Assembly (NCBI RefSeq): GCF_026151205.1
Contig: NC_087076.1
Location: 6,068,902-6,128,901 of the forward strand
Length of the DNA stretch: 60,000 nt
Direction: 5' to 3'
DNA from: Bolinopsis microptera
Lineage: Eukaryota; Ctenophora; Tentaculata; Lobata; Bolinopsidae
Every line of letters starts with the position of its first letter. The first letter of the stretch is position 1. Made by a program: the position numbers and the translations under genes. This document shows, in pieces, positions 44,812 to 56,130 of this stretch. The notes beneath the pieces were generated by a model. The model was not told the origin of the DNA. It worked only from the letters and a program-made list of their open reading frames with translations, and made no database searches.

Positions 44812-45748
44812 AGGATACAAGGATACAAGGATACAAGGATACATTTATTGAGTTCCAAAAGTGGTAATCCTGAAATAAACATTGACATCATTGGCAAGTA
44901 ATGGCCTCAAAAATTATGGTCCCTTCAAGATCAAAATCAATAATAATGTTTAAATTTAGATAAGTAGAAATAATAATTTTAGCCAGTCTCGCCTCTAGTT
45001 ATACTCTCTACAAGCTGACTATCTTATTGTTCCTAATACTATGAAACTTGTCAGGCTCTGTAGTTCGTTTCAGTCTCAGTTCTTCTACAAGCTTTTTATA
45101 AGCTTTTCGTTCCGTGGCAGTCCTATCAGGGCAGATGTAAACTGAGCTGTTCCCCTCCTTTGAGCGTAGTGTACTGGTGTTTCTGATCACTGGTGTTGCA
45201 TGGTCAGAACTGCTCAATGTGAACTTTACTGGTCTGGATACATTTTCTTTCGGAGCTCCAATACAGCAGCAGTCCCTGACTAAAGGCTTCTCACTAATTT
45301 CATTCAGAACCTCCTCAACATTACTCAGCAGTTGCTCGTTCTCTGATTCTGATAGACCCTAAATGATTACGTTCTTGCTTCACTCAATCTGGTTTTCTAC
45401 TTTTTTAACTGCAGCGTGGATCTTCTTCGGGGCGAAAGCAGCATTGATGCTTTTTCTAACGACTGAAGAGTAGCTTTTCATCTCCGTTTGCACGGTATTC
45501 TGCATTGATTTGAGCTGTTTGTTGCTTTTTTCAATAGCCTTATTCTGAAGATCGATGATAATACTCTGATCTGAAATCTTCTCACTTTTCAACTTGTCAA
45601 TTTCTTCTGCAAGAGGTATCGCCTTCCTTAGCCAGGTGATACTGAACTGGTCCAATATACAACAAACAGTTTCCAAGCATTCGCATGGTTTCTCTTTCGT
45701 TACTGATCTCTTGTTCATCAAATTGCAAGATTGAATTTCCTCGTACAT
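44812..45748 (-). pseudogene. LINE ORF1 remnant with its own 3' tail (HAL1-like), two stops
   Basis: Minus strand. A single frame from 45748 to 45008 is interrupted only by TGA (about 45379) and TAG (about 45346). The first part has a coiled-coil-like stretch (LAEEIDKLKSEKISDQSIII and onward) and zinc-knuckle-poor N-terminus; the second part reads LSESENEQLLSNVEEVLNEI, RPVKFTLSSSDHA and SVYICPDRTATERKAYKKLV, as in nucleic-acid-binding ORF1 proteins of non-LTR elements. No ORF2 follows. Instead about 170 bp later there is AATAAA and a tail of (GTATCCTT)4 at 44842-44812, typical of a LINE 3' end. Confidence 0.75.
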
Positions 45749-46085
45749 TTTCTTGTTGATTTCACTACAAATCTCATCTAAAACACTCCCTGGCTTTTAA
45801 TAGTAGGCACAAACATTACTAATGTTTTATGAGCGATTTCCACACCATCTCATTGAGCAATACTATATTAGACCGAAAGACTTTAATTTGAGTTTTAGAA
45901 TTATTTATATTAGTTTTAGAATCATGTACATTAGCTGCAGATAGTATTTAAACGGGTGGGCAACAATTAACCCCCCGACAATTGACCCCCCGACAATTTT
46001 CCCCCGACAATTGACCCCCCAACAATTATCCCCCCGACAATTGACCCCCGACAATTAGCCCCCCCGACAATATAATTTAATGCAA

Positions 46086-46255
46086 TTAACCCTAACCCTA
46101 ACCCTTATCCTAACCCTAACCCTAACCCTAACCCTAACCCTAACCCTAACCCTAACCCTAACCCTAACCCTAACCCTAACCCTAACCCTAACCCTAACCC
46201 TAACCCTAACCCTAACCCTAACCCTAACCCTATCCCTAACCCTAACCCTAACCCT
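46086..46255. repeat. Interstitial telomeric array (CCCTAA)n, about 28 copies
   Basis: Near-perfect CCCTAA units, equal to the common animal telomere repeat TTAGGG. A few variants occur at the edges (CCCTTATCC, CCCTATCC). Open Leu/Thr frames through it are artefacts. Confidence 0.98.
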
Positions 46256-46257
46256 TT

Positions 46258-46495
46258 ACTGACCCTGACCCTGACCCTGACCCTGACCCTGACCCTGACC
46301 CTGACCCTGACCCTGACCCTGACCCTGACCCTGACCCTGACCCTGACCCTGACCCTGACCCTGACCCTGACCCTGACCCTGACCCTGACCCTGACCCTGA
46401 CCCTGACCCTGACCCTGACCCTGACCCTGACCCTGAGGCCTGACCCTGACCCTGACCCTGACCCTGACCCTGACCCTGACCCTGACCCTGACCCG
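46258..46495. repeat. (CCCTGA)n array, about 39 copies
   Basis: Immediately follows the CCCTAA array with a sharp switch at TTTACTGA. Every unit has G for the second A; one interruption CCCTGAGGCCTGA lies at about 46434. This is a homogenised variant of the telomeric unit. Confidence 0.97.
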
Positions 46496-46795
46496 ATCAA
46501 TTGATCCCTGTGTAATTACATGGGGGGTCAATTGTCAGGGGGTCACTTGTCGGGGGGTCAATTTTCGGGCGGTCAACTGTTGGGGGTCAATTGTCGGGCG
46601 GTCAATTGTCGTACTAAGCCCTAGATTTCGTGACAATTGACCCCAGTGTAATTACATAGGGGGTCAATTGTCGGGGGTCAATTGTCGTACTAAACCCTAG
46701 ATTTCGAGACAATTGACCCCAGTTTAACTACCTAGGGGGTCAATTGTCGGGAAGTCAATTGTCAGGGGGTCAATTGTCGCGGTACCTATTTAAAC

Positions 46796-49700
46796 ATCCA
46801 GTTCTTTGTCCTCAAGAAACAATTTCTCGGTCGGTTGACGAAGGTTTTGACTTAATCTGAAGAACAGAAATATGTTCATATTTTCATCAGCTGCTATGAA
46901 GATATCATGAACACTATCTTAATAACAAGTGAAATATGATCTCTTTTGTAAGCATATTGTCCAGGACAATTGAGGTCATCATTACATGCTCATTGCTCCT
47001 GTAGCCTTCTCTTTTAATTAGTTTTCCCAAGGTTTGACACTGGTCTGTAGTTTTTCAAGACATCTGGAAAATGATCTTCATCGATTCACGATTGGGGACA
47101 ACTGGTGTGATGTAAAAAAATAATTGTGGCTTATGATACCAGGGAAATGTAGGTGTCAGCTAAACCCTCGATTTTATGTTTAAATACATTGTATTTATCA
47201 TAAATATCATATCATATATATATACAGTTACACTGTGTAGTGTTATCCTTTATTAAATAATTGTGGACACTGGCTGATAATCAGTGAAGGCAGAATCGTG
47301 GATTATACCTGATAACTACTGGTGGTGTTATGGCTATTAGAGGGTTGTTAGAGGACTGGGCTATTACCGTAACAGCTGCCTACTAGCCTGGTGTTAGAGG
47401 GTTGTTAAGATTTTTGGGAGCACAGATACTTAATAGTAATATATCTTGTTTGGATGTTTGAACTTTTCGATTTGTATCTCGAAAGTTATGTTTAACTTCC
47501 CCACGCAGTGTTTTAAATGTATGATATTGTAAGATGTATAATGTCATTATTTTATAGCTCCTCAAAGGATATTGTTCTTATCCACGTAGGAATCAAGTGC
47601 TCATTTTGATTGAGGTGGCAATTTGAAGTTGCAGCCCAAGATTTTATTGATTTTAATGTGGTCTATTCTTGATAAAAATATATTGCGCTACTCTTCGTTT
47701 AAACTACTTTAGCTTTAAACTGTTTAGGAGATGATTTGAAGCGGTGCTACAATCTACAGTGGTCGGTGGACAAGTGTGATGGACACCAGAGCCAGATGCT
47801 TTAGTTCACACTATGACTGTGACTGATGTACCTCTGCAACAAACTGACTGTCTTACTTGTAACCTGGTTAGTTAATATTAGTTATTCTTAATTGTGTACC
47901 TTCAAGCTTTCCTCCACAATTACAACCAACTTAGAAGCGATGATTTATTGTCAGTATTTTTTATTATTGAACAGACTGAGCCTTGTGCTCGTATTACCTT
48001 AGGGCCAATAAATCTGGTTGACAATAAATTTGGTTACCATAATTTTGAAAATTTTTAGTCTACAACAATTTTAGTCACATTTTTCGACTTTTTGAAACCA
48101 TTTTCCATTCCATTTATTTGATTTTTCCATTATTCACAATTAAGAATGATTTCACAAACGTCGTAAGCATTACTTTAAAGTACAGGGGATCTTCGATATT
48201 ATGCAGGTTTGGTGGGATTAAATTCTAAAATCAAGGTCTTATAACTCGATAACACGTTGCCATGGCCCCATAGCAACCACAATCAGTGCCCTAGCAACCG
48301 AGGCAAATTTGGTTGATTTACCTAACTAATCCTTGGTACTGTTTCACAATTTTAATCATCGTCAATTCACTAGCTCACTGTTAATGCAGGTCTTTCCAAA
48401 GTAAATTCCAAGGAAAAAGTTATGGTTTGGTGTGCCATCAGCCATATAGGACCATGGAATAAATTGCTCATATTTCTTCGAGAAAAATATAACTCAAAAT
48501 TAGCCATTAAACCTTAGAACTACCAATAACTTTTCACAAAATCAAGTTTAGACAAGTCATTTGTCTAAACTGCAGTTTACTTTTGTAGTAGCTGATCTAG
48601 TCGGCAATCTTAGGGGAAAAAGAGTTATTCAAAAGAACATCCTTGCAATATTTTTGAACACCCTGTAGTCTGTACGCTCCGAAATCTGATTTAATACTTC
48701 AACTCTGATATCATCTAGTGCAATGCGATATGCTAATATTTGATTGTAGGAGACTCTCACTTCGTCCCCAAAAATGAAATATGATGGACCCACTCACAAG
48801 AGCGAAAAAAGATACACATTACTGTAATGTTTATAAAACACTTTTATGTGCTCGTGCAATGTGTTTATTTTCAAAAACTGTAACATCGCTCAATCAAAGC
48901 CTTATCAGCACAACACGCACAATCACATAATATATCATCAACTTGATCTCAACGCATCATAATAACAACCACTCGCAAGGACTGTTACCGCTCACTTCAG
49001 ACACACACACACACACACCCACTACACAGTACCACACACAGCCTGCACAGAGCTCAGCAATCAATTCTAAACGGCTAGCTGATTTTGATAAAATAACATC
49101 GTGATCCGAAGTGATCAATTATTTTAATTGAAGTACAACGGCTGCACCCCTGACTTTTTAACTAAAGATAAGAGACGTATATATTAGGACATTTGTAATC
49201 TGATAAAATTTAAAGTTTTGGTGTGTGAATTAAAGCTTGGTGTGAGAATTAGTGTGGAAATAAAAGAGATATTTATTTTATTACCTATATCATATATCTT
49301 AATTAAGTGACAGTATTATTATTTTAACTACAGATTATATTATTTCAGTTAGTATCGACATGAATGTTACGATTGCAGTTTTATTTATTTTTATATTATA
49401 TTGTATTCAATAAACCGGTTTCAAAGCCCTTTAGTGTGGCCCTCGGGTCTTTAAAACATAATAGGTGAGGTCACGTGGTACCGATATGCTTCAGAGGACA
49501 GAAAGAGACTCAGAATTTTAACCACAAGTCTAGATTCTTTTCATAAATATAGACTTGTGGTTACAATTCTGAGTGTTTCATACTATTATATCACAGAATT
49601 ATCCTGCTGTTGAAATATTGACAGAAAGGAAAGGTGTTTAGAAGTCGAATTGCTACAACTTCAGAATTCAGATTGCATAACAATTGTATAACTTCAGATT

Positions 49701-50464
49701 GGAGGACGGTCTAGGGAAGGATATAGGAATTAAGCTTACTTCACAGCTATACTCTACAAAAGTACCTTCAGCGAATAAGACGTCAACATCCATCTTGTTT
49801 ATATCAATGATTGTGGACATTACTTTTGTATTCTTTGTAATTTAATTCTCTGACGTTGTATTCTCTTAATACATTGCGTTTGCTAAAATTCTTGTGTGTA
49901 AGCTTTAGAACTCTAGATGTCAAACACAGATTTACGGCCAAGTGTCAACCCGGGGTTTGAAGCACGTTATACCAGTTTCAACTTTTATCAGACTGATCCA
50001 TCGATTTCAGCTATGACATTTTTAGTTCTGATTAAACAAATGGTTTTTATTACATTGTTAATTACATTAAAATACAGTTTGATGTTTAAAACGGGGCATA
50101 TGAAAGTTTTTTATCTTGTAAAACCTCGCCTAATCGACGAAGTTACAGTCAGATCGAAAATTAGAAATAGCTTATTTTTAAAAGCAGCTGAAAGTGCTAT
50201 TTTCAGAACCTGGTGGATATTAGTCTAAAGATTCGTTGGAATTTATTACACTGACCATGACATAAGATCCAAATTCCAAACTGGGTGTTAGGGAAATGCG
50301 GCGGACTAAATGTTATTTTACATCTTCCCCGTCACTGATCACTGTCACATTTAAAGCTGCAAATGGTGTATTTGTTATGCCAACTAACACCAGAACAAAC
50401 AGAGAACTTGTTAAAGTTCAAATTTAGCCCCGTAAAACTCAATGTATGTTATGTAACGGCTAAT
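46796..50464. other. Gene-free interval
   Basis: AT-rich spacer. It contains an AC microsatellite near 49000-49020, an inverted repeat with about 25-bp arms at 49509-49583 (CTCAGAATTTTAACCACAAG pairs with CTTGTGGTTACAATTCTGAG), and a 103-aa plus-strand frame at 49917-50228 with no recognised domain. No host gene was found. Confidence 0.4.
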
Positions 50465-50655
50465 GCAATTCCAGTCGCAAGCCTGGGACCACTACTAGCA
50501 TAGTCACAACTCTACAAAGCTGCCATATAGCCTGACTGACAATTTTCTCGACTGACTGACAATGTTTCTTCTTTTTCCCCATTTAGAATACAAAGATTAG
50601 TACATTTTAGCTTATGATTAATATTATATTTTTACCTATAGTTTACTTAGATTAC
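50465..50655 (+). repeat. Left pLTR, 191 bp
   Basis: Starts GCAATTCCAGTCGCAAGCCT and ends TTTACTTAGATTAC. Internal short repeat GACTGACAATTTTCTCGACTGACTGACAATG (given only as a location, about 50533-50563). I found no standard hammerhead core (CTGANGA...GAAA) in it. Confidence 0.95.
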
Positions 50656-50859
50656 GTCCGTATCATGGTATCAAGTACTGGTGGTCGGTTCTTCCGCCCC
50701 GTTGGATACATAATTGATAGCTTTTCTTGATATTGCTCTATAATTACATTTATATCTCTCCCGGCCATTGGTTCCGAGATTTGGTTGATCTTTGTTTTCT
50801 TGGGCGCCCTCCTTGAAGTCTTGTTGTTGTACATACATCTCCTGATTTATCCTGTATTT

Positions 50860-51140
50860 ACCTGTTTATTTCATTTTCTGGCGTGAGCTGTCCGCCATGC
50901 TACGGTACGAGAAACAGCGGCAGTGCAAGATCCGGTTCTAAGAGATTTTTATGGTCGCGAAGAATCTCGCCAGGCTACACTGCGTCGGTGGGAGAACTAT
51001 TTAGGTTCATGACATCTAACGCCCGCCCAATCATGGCAGCCCCATGACAATAGGTTGATGTCCGACCCGTTGTCCTTGGCCTATCTCGAGTCGTTGGGTC
51101 TAGGCGGAAACGCCGAAAGGGATGATGTTACCTTCTTGAC
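50860..51140 (+). other. GC-richer, probably structured 5' leader of the Penelope-like element
   Basis: Base composition differs from the rest of the element. Potential stems include GGCG-GAAA-CGCC followed by GAAA near 51111-51119, and GACCC/GGGTC pairing (about 51065 and 51103). The GAAA-capped stem followed by GAAA resembles stem II of hammerhead ribozymes, but the preceding CTGATGA is not present, so no ribozyme is called. Confidence 0.35.
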
Positions 51141-51172
51141 TTAAACGTAATGGTAAATTTTTCTCAAAATCC

Positions 51173-53913
51173 TTGAATAAATGGGTAACCCCTAGTAATG
51201 TCTTTTCTAGCACTTTTAGATGTTGCAATGGTAGAGGTTGTCTCACTTGCAACAGTTTTAATCCTGTTAATACATTTAGGAGCAGTACTTTTAATAATGA
51301 TTTTATCTTTGGACATACAAATTTTATATTTAATTGTAAAACTAATAATGTTATTTATGTTATTACCTGTTCTACCTGTAAAAAACAATATGTTGGAGAA
51401 ACAACTCAACCACTTCATAAAAGAGTCAATGGCCACAGAAATTGTGTCAAAGCCAAATCATCCACATTTTTATATGAACATTTTAATATTCCTGGTCACG
51501 TCTTCTCAGATGCTTCCATACAGATTGTAGATTATGTTGATTCTGACATGTCCACCGATGTCAAAAATGATTTACTTCTCCTGGAGGATTACTGGATAGA
51601 GAAGCTTGGGACAGCATTCCCTCTTGGTCTTAATGACAAGAAGAAAGGAACGGGCAACATCTCCCAAGATCGGGTTATGAATTATTTTAGTGGACAGATT
51701 GCTCGATACAAACGTGGCAGAGGGAATGGAAAGAAGAAAGTTCAGCCTAAGAAGTCTCTGGATACCATAGAGTCTGATATTAACAGGCTGAAAGATAACA
51801 TCTCTTCAGAACATTCCATATACAAAACATTAAAATGTTATAGCTTATCAGATTTAGACACTCTCTACTCTTTGAGTCAAAATAATACAGGATTGATTTA
51901 CAACGTATTTTCCTCTTTCTGTTCAACATTTTCCCCCAAATACCATCAGAACAAATCTGAATCCAGTAATAGAGAATTTATAATTGTTCCATTTAATTGC
52001 AAATTCATTGATAATCTTAACCTAAAATCTATTTTCTCTGACACTTCAGTCATTGATTTGCTTCCCATTTTGATTCAGTCTTTTACACCATTACAGATTT
52101 ATTATGAGTATAATGATCCTATAAGTCTTTCTATTTGTAACTATGCTTCATTCTTAAAGAAACTTTCTATTTCTGATATTAAATCTATTTTAGGTAGTCC
52201 ATGCGATTGTCACTCCTCCCCTTTCAATTATCCTCCTCATGGACATGTAGTTACTGGTAATTTAGATATTGTTGATAATGTTGAACTTAGGGAAGTACTT
52301 TCCTACGGTTGTAAATACAGAATTCCCACATTTAAATCTCCAGATGAGATATATATGTCAGTTACCGAAGCTGTCGATAAATTTATAAAATCAAAAAGTA
52401 GAAAGTACTGTCAAAAAGAAGTAAAGTTCAGCGATTGGAAGGAAAAAGTGTTATCAATAGTTTCCAATCGTATTGAATATTACAAGAAAAACTTTCCTGA
52501 AACATTTGAAATAAAAGAAAACACACTGGAAAAAGATGATGTTAAAAGAAGTCTTAAATTGCTGAAAAGTAAATACATTATTTGTAGTATCGACAAAGCT
52601 TCTGGTAATTTTTCATTTATTTGTAAAAAGTTTTATGTAAAAACTCTTGTCAATGAAATGGGTTTTGATCCTAATACTCTAGAATGTATAGGTAATGATA
52701 CATATAAACCCTGTAGCGAAGAAGAGACTCATTATGTCAATAAAATATCTGAGAGTCTAAAGGAGAGATTTAATGTACAAGTTGAAGATAAAAACTTGCG
52801 ACTAGCACGCATCTTCTGGAACCCTAAGCTTCATAAGAACCCTTACAAGGCGAGGTTCATTGCAGGTGCCCGTTTTTGCGTTACGAAACAACTTAACGTC
52901 CAAGTTAACTGTTGTCTGAAACTTTTGAGGAAATACTTCAAGAAATACTGCGAGGCAATCTACAACAACAGCGGTATAAACATGTTTTGGAGCATAGATT
53001 CCTCAAGTGAATTCCTTGAAGCTATCAAAAATAGCGATGTTTATAATATACAAGTATATGATTTTACTACTCTTTATACCAGATTAGACTTGATTGAAGT
53101 AGAGAATATGATTAATGAAGTTGTTGATTTAATATTTTCAGACCGTAATAGATATATTTGTATTTCTAAAAGAGACAGTAATACATGTTTCTTTTCCAAT
53201 AAAACCTATGATTGTCATGCATGCTTTAGTCAAGATGACCTAAAAGAGGCTGTTAAATTTATTATTTATAACACTTATGTCGTCTTCGGTGGGATTGTAT
53301 TCATACAAACCAAGGGTATTCCTATGGGTGGAAATTCAAGTTCCCCTATAGCTGATCTCACTGTTGGCAAAAAGGAATTTAATTATATGAAACGTTTACT
53401 TCAGGAAAAGAAAATGGGATTAGCAAAGATATTATCCAATAATAAACGATATGTTGACGATTTATCTATTATTAACTACCTTTACTTTCATAAATTGATT
53501 AAAGATATTTATCCTAATTCATTGGAGATGGAGCGAGCTGGTTCCAATAATAAAATCATTAACTACCTTGATTTAAATATTAATATTTCCACAGAAGGAC
53601 TAGAAATATCAGTGTATAACAAAACTGATGATTTAATTTTCATGTTGTATCCCTTACATTTCCTCACAGTAACATCCCAACCGAGGTTGGCTACAACGTT
53701 TTTTCAAGTCAAGTTCTTAGATATGGTAATGTTTGCACTAGATTGGATATCTTTACCTCCCATCTTCACAAAATATTCAAAATTCTAGTTGATAGAGGAT
53801 ATAGCCGTGATAGACTGATTAAAGGCATTAAACGTTGTCTGAGGAAATATGATAACGTTTTCAGGAAGTTCGGTATTCTAGATGACCGTAACATTATTAA
53901 AGAACTCCCCTGA
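51173..53913 (+). CDS. Penelope-like GIY-YIG endonuclease plus reverse transcriptase, one frameshift
   Basis: Main frame 51173-53788 (about 871 codons). N-terminus: zinc-binding-like CCNGRGCLTC (residues 18-27), then GIY-YIG nuclease with VIYVITC...YVGETTQ, RVNGH and LLEDYWIEKLG. RT: IDKASGNFSF, RFIAGARF, motif A VYDFTTLYT (Asp near 630), motif B GIPMGGNSSSPIADL, motif C YVDD (residues 760-763). Near 53645-53650 the true frame shifts: the family's thumb (FPHSNIPTEVGYNVF, SRDRLIKGIKRCL) continues in another frame to a TGA at about 53911. No ATG lies upstream of the nuclease in this frame; the frame opens after a TGA at 51137, so initiation may be non-ATG, spliced or lost. The element copies itself by target-primed reverse transcription. 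Confidence 0.85.
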
Positions 53914-54291
53914 TATCTTTTGATTTATTGAAACACGGGTACTAACTCTGCTAAACTGAACAAATTCTGAAACTTAGGTGAATAAGTGTACAACGTGCTA
54001 AACCGAAGTTCAGACTGACCAGTGAAAATGGGCGAGCGTACCAAGTGTCATTTTAATTAGAAGTTTTAGTCAGTGATTTATTATTGAAGCTTGTAATTAC
54101 AATATCTAATGCTCCTATAAATACTTCAATTAATTGTTTGTCCCGTTATTCTTTTTCCTTCCTCTTTTCCTTGTCATCCCCTTTAGTTTTAAGATTCTTG
54201 CTATAAATGGCTACAGCAAACACTATTAATGCTAAGTACCAAACAACAAGTGGGAGGTGGATCGTTGGTACCATTAAATCGATTTAACACC

Positions 54292-54482
54292 GCAATTCCA
54301 GTCGCAAGCCTGGGACCACTACTAGCATAGTCACAACTCTACAAAGCTGCCATATAGCCTGACTGACAATTTTCTCGACTGACTGACAATGTTTCTTCTT
54401 TTTCCCCATTTAGAATACAAAGATTAGTACATTTTAGCTTATGATTAATATTATATTTTTACCTATAGTTTACTTAGATTAC
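54292..54482 (+). repeat. Right pLTR, 191 bp
   Basis: Identical, by eye, to 50465-50655. Followed by non-element sequence beginning AGGATCGTTG. Confidence 0.95.
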
Positions 54483-54534
54483 AGGATCGTTGACATATTA
54501 CGTAATCACGTCCTGAACAACGTTTAATTTGACC

Positions 54535-54557
54535 CCCCCCCCCCCCCCCCCCCCCCT
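54535..54557. repeat. Poly-C run, about 23 bases
   Basis: Homopolymer directly after the Penelope-like element region; length may be unreliable in assembly. Confidence 0.9.
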
Positions 54558-55317
54558 CTCGGTGATTCCGTATTATGTGAACGACCGCTAATATGCTTAC
54601 ATCGAGGTAGTGCTTACTGATTTATAGCAACATTTATCATAGCAGCTTGTTTTTAAATCACTGTTTCTTATGATACAAGTTCCGTTACCATTCGTATCAC
54701 ACATAGTAATAAATTACGTATAGTAGTATTACTCGTCGGGAAAAACCCTGGTTCTTTTTGTAGTAATTGTGCGGAACGCGCTTGCGCCGAATCAAAAATA
54801 TGTGTGAAAGTTTTTCTTGCGCGCATTTACTGTGACATAATGTGTCACGTGATAATCTGAAACTTTGAATAGTCATAACACCAAGAGATAGGCAACAGAG
54901 GTAAATCTGGCTACGTAATATCGTCAAGTAGGTATCTAGGAGTTTTGTGAATATTTTGAAATCAAATTCGAGCGGGTATTTTGTGATTTAGCGAGGTGCG
55001 CGGAAAAAAGCAAATAACCGTCAGCACATGGCTATACAGCCTCCATAGTGGCATCTGAGATCGGCTATCGATGCGGCACTACTTACTAGTCCATACAACA
55101 ATCATCCCAGGAGCCTAATGGCTCCAGCAGAAGAGTGCCTTATTTGCCCGTAAGAGCCTCTACTACTAAAATTAATATACTTTTTGTTTAAATACAATTA
55201 CATTGTACATGTCACATAATTGGGTAGTTGAATGAAACTTGTGCTACAAACGTCTACAAAAAATCATGTACTGATCAGTACTTCATTCTGCTTGATATGA
55301 GCGGTACCGATGTTCAT

Positions 55318-55358
55318 AGAGGCGCGCGCTCAATCATAAATAATGAGCGCGCGGTTTT
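55318..55358. repeat. GC-capped hairpin
   Basis: GGCGCGCGCTCAATCATAAA pairs partly with AATGAGCGCGCGG: a GCGCGCTCA/TGAGCGCGC stem with an AT loop. Confidence 0.8.
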
Positions 55359-55635
55359 TGGAATCTCTCCGTTATTTATATTGTTGGCATTGCAATGTTC
55401 ACGGCCTGTAGTGTGCCTTCACCTAACCATGTGCTTTCGCGCCACTGCGGGCACGCTTGTTTCACAACACACAAGTTACCGCTGTGGTGGGTACTGCGCG
55501 CTAGTGCAAACGCAAGGGCTTTGGATAGAGCAATACTGCATGCGCCAACGACAAAAAATTTTATAAAAATTATTCTGCTTCAAGTAAAAAATTTTGGCTC
55601 TAGTAATTAATAAATGTAATATGTAATTGTAAAAT

Positions 55636-56130
55636 TGCTCTAACCAGAGCCCTCTCGCTTGCAGTAGCGCGCGACCGCCGAAGGCGGCAAAGATATATAT
55701 TCTATTTGTAAAACAAGCGCGTCACGCAGTACGTACGCGTATACACATGGCTATGTGAAATTGTAAGATAACAATCAAATAAATCTTGCACGCGGCGCAT
55801 GCAGCCACACTTAAGGATTTTTCAACAATTTGTGGCTGCATATATGGTTTAAATTCAAATTTGAATTTATTTATGAATATAATATTATGTATTGATTGAC
55901 CTTACCGCCTGCCGGGCTCGCTAGAGGTGATCGATTTTTAACAGCACGTCTGCACGTTTGTCCTCGCGCGTCTCATCAAGTTTACCTTTCGCATGCTGCA
56001 TTTAGCTTAGTAATTAATTGACGATATCAATTCATGGCAGCTCGGCGCGGCACAGTAGCGCATCTCGCCGATCTCGCTGTGTGAAGCCTCATTGAGTGCG
56101 CGGCGCGGCACAGTAACGCATCGCGCTACA
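55636..56130. repeat. GC-rich dispersed repeat, blocks Y then X
   Basis: Y at about 55636-55757 (CTCTAACCAGAGCCCTCTCG ... AACAAGCGCGTCACGCAGTA) with an insertion GACCGCCGAAGGCGG relative to the copy at 43.4 kb; X at about 56036-56130 (CTCGGCGCGGCACAGTAGCG, CATCTCGCCGATCT). Between them lies about 280 bp of AT-rich DNA. Confidence 0.8.

Larger units (their letters stand above)
45955..46786. mobile_element. 832-bp foldback-like element with telomeric core
   Basis: Flanked by an exact 9-bp direct repeat TATTTAAAC (45946-45954 and 46787-46795). Left half: several CCCCCCGACAATTGA-type units. Core: TTAGGG-type repeats then a related array. Right half: inverted units GGGGGTCAATTGTCGGG. The termini are imperfect inverted repeats (GGGTGGGCAACAATT versus GGTACCGCGACAATT). 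An 8-9-bp target duplication would suit a hAT-like MITE, but no transposase is present. Confidence 0.7.
50465..54482 (+). mobile_element. Penelope-like retroelement, endonuclease-first (Naiad-type), with pLTRs
   Basis: Two direct repeats of 191 bp (50465-50655 and 54292-54482), which I read as identical, enclose a 3.6-kb interior. This fits the pseudo-LTR arrangement of Penelope-like elements. The interior holds one large ORF with a GIY-YIG domain N-terminal to the RT, the reverse of canonical Penelope order, as described for the Naiad/Chlamys group. Identical pLTRs suggest recent insertion. Confidence 0.85.

Noticed and set aside
46080-46531. Repeat proteins (Leu-Thr, Arg-Val, Gly-Leu) over the telomeric arrays
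   Set aside because: Six-base units keep frames open; this is DNA repeat, not coding sequence.
49917-50228. 103-codon frame upstream of the Penelope-like element
   Set aside because: No similarity, splice context or conserved motif; could be a chance frame in AT-rich DNA.
50465-51140. Hammerhead ribozyme in the Penelope-like element
   Set aside because: Such elements often carry one, and a GGCG-GAAA-CGCC-GAAA segment is present, but the essential CTGANGA core was not found in the pLTR or the leader on either strand.
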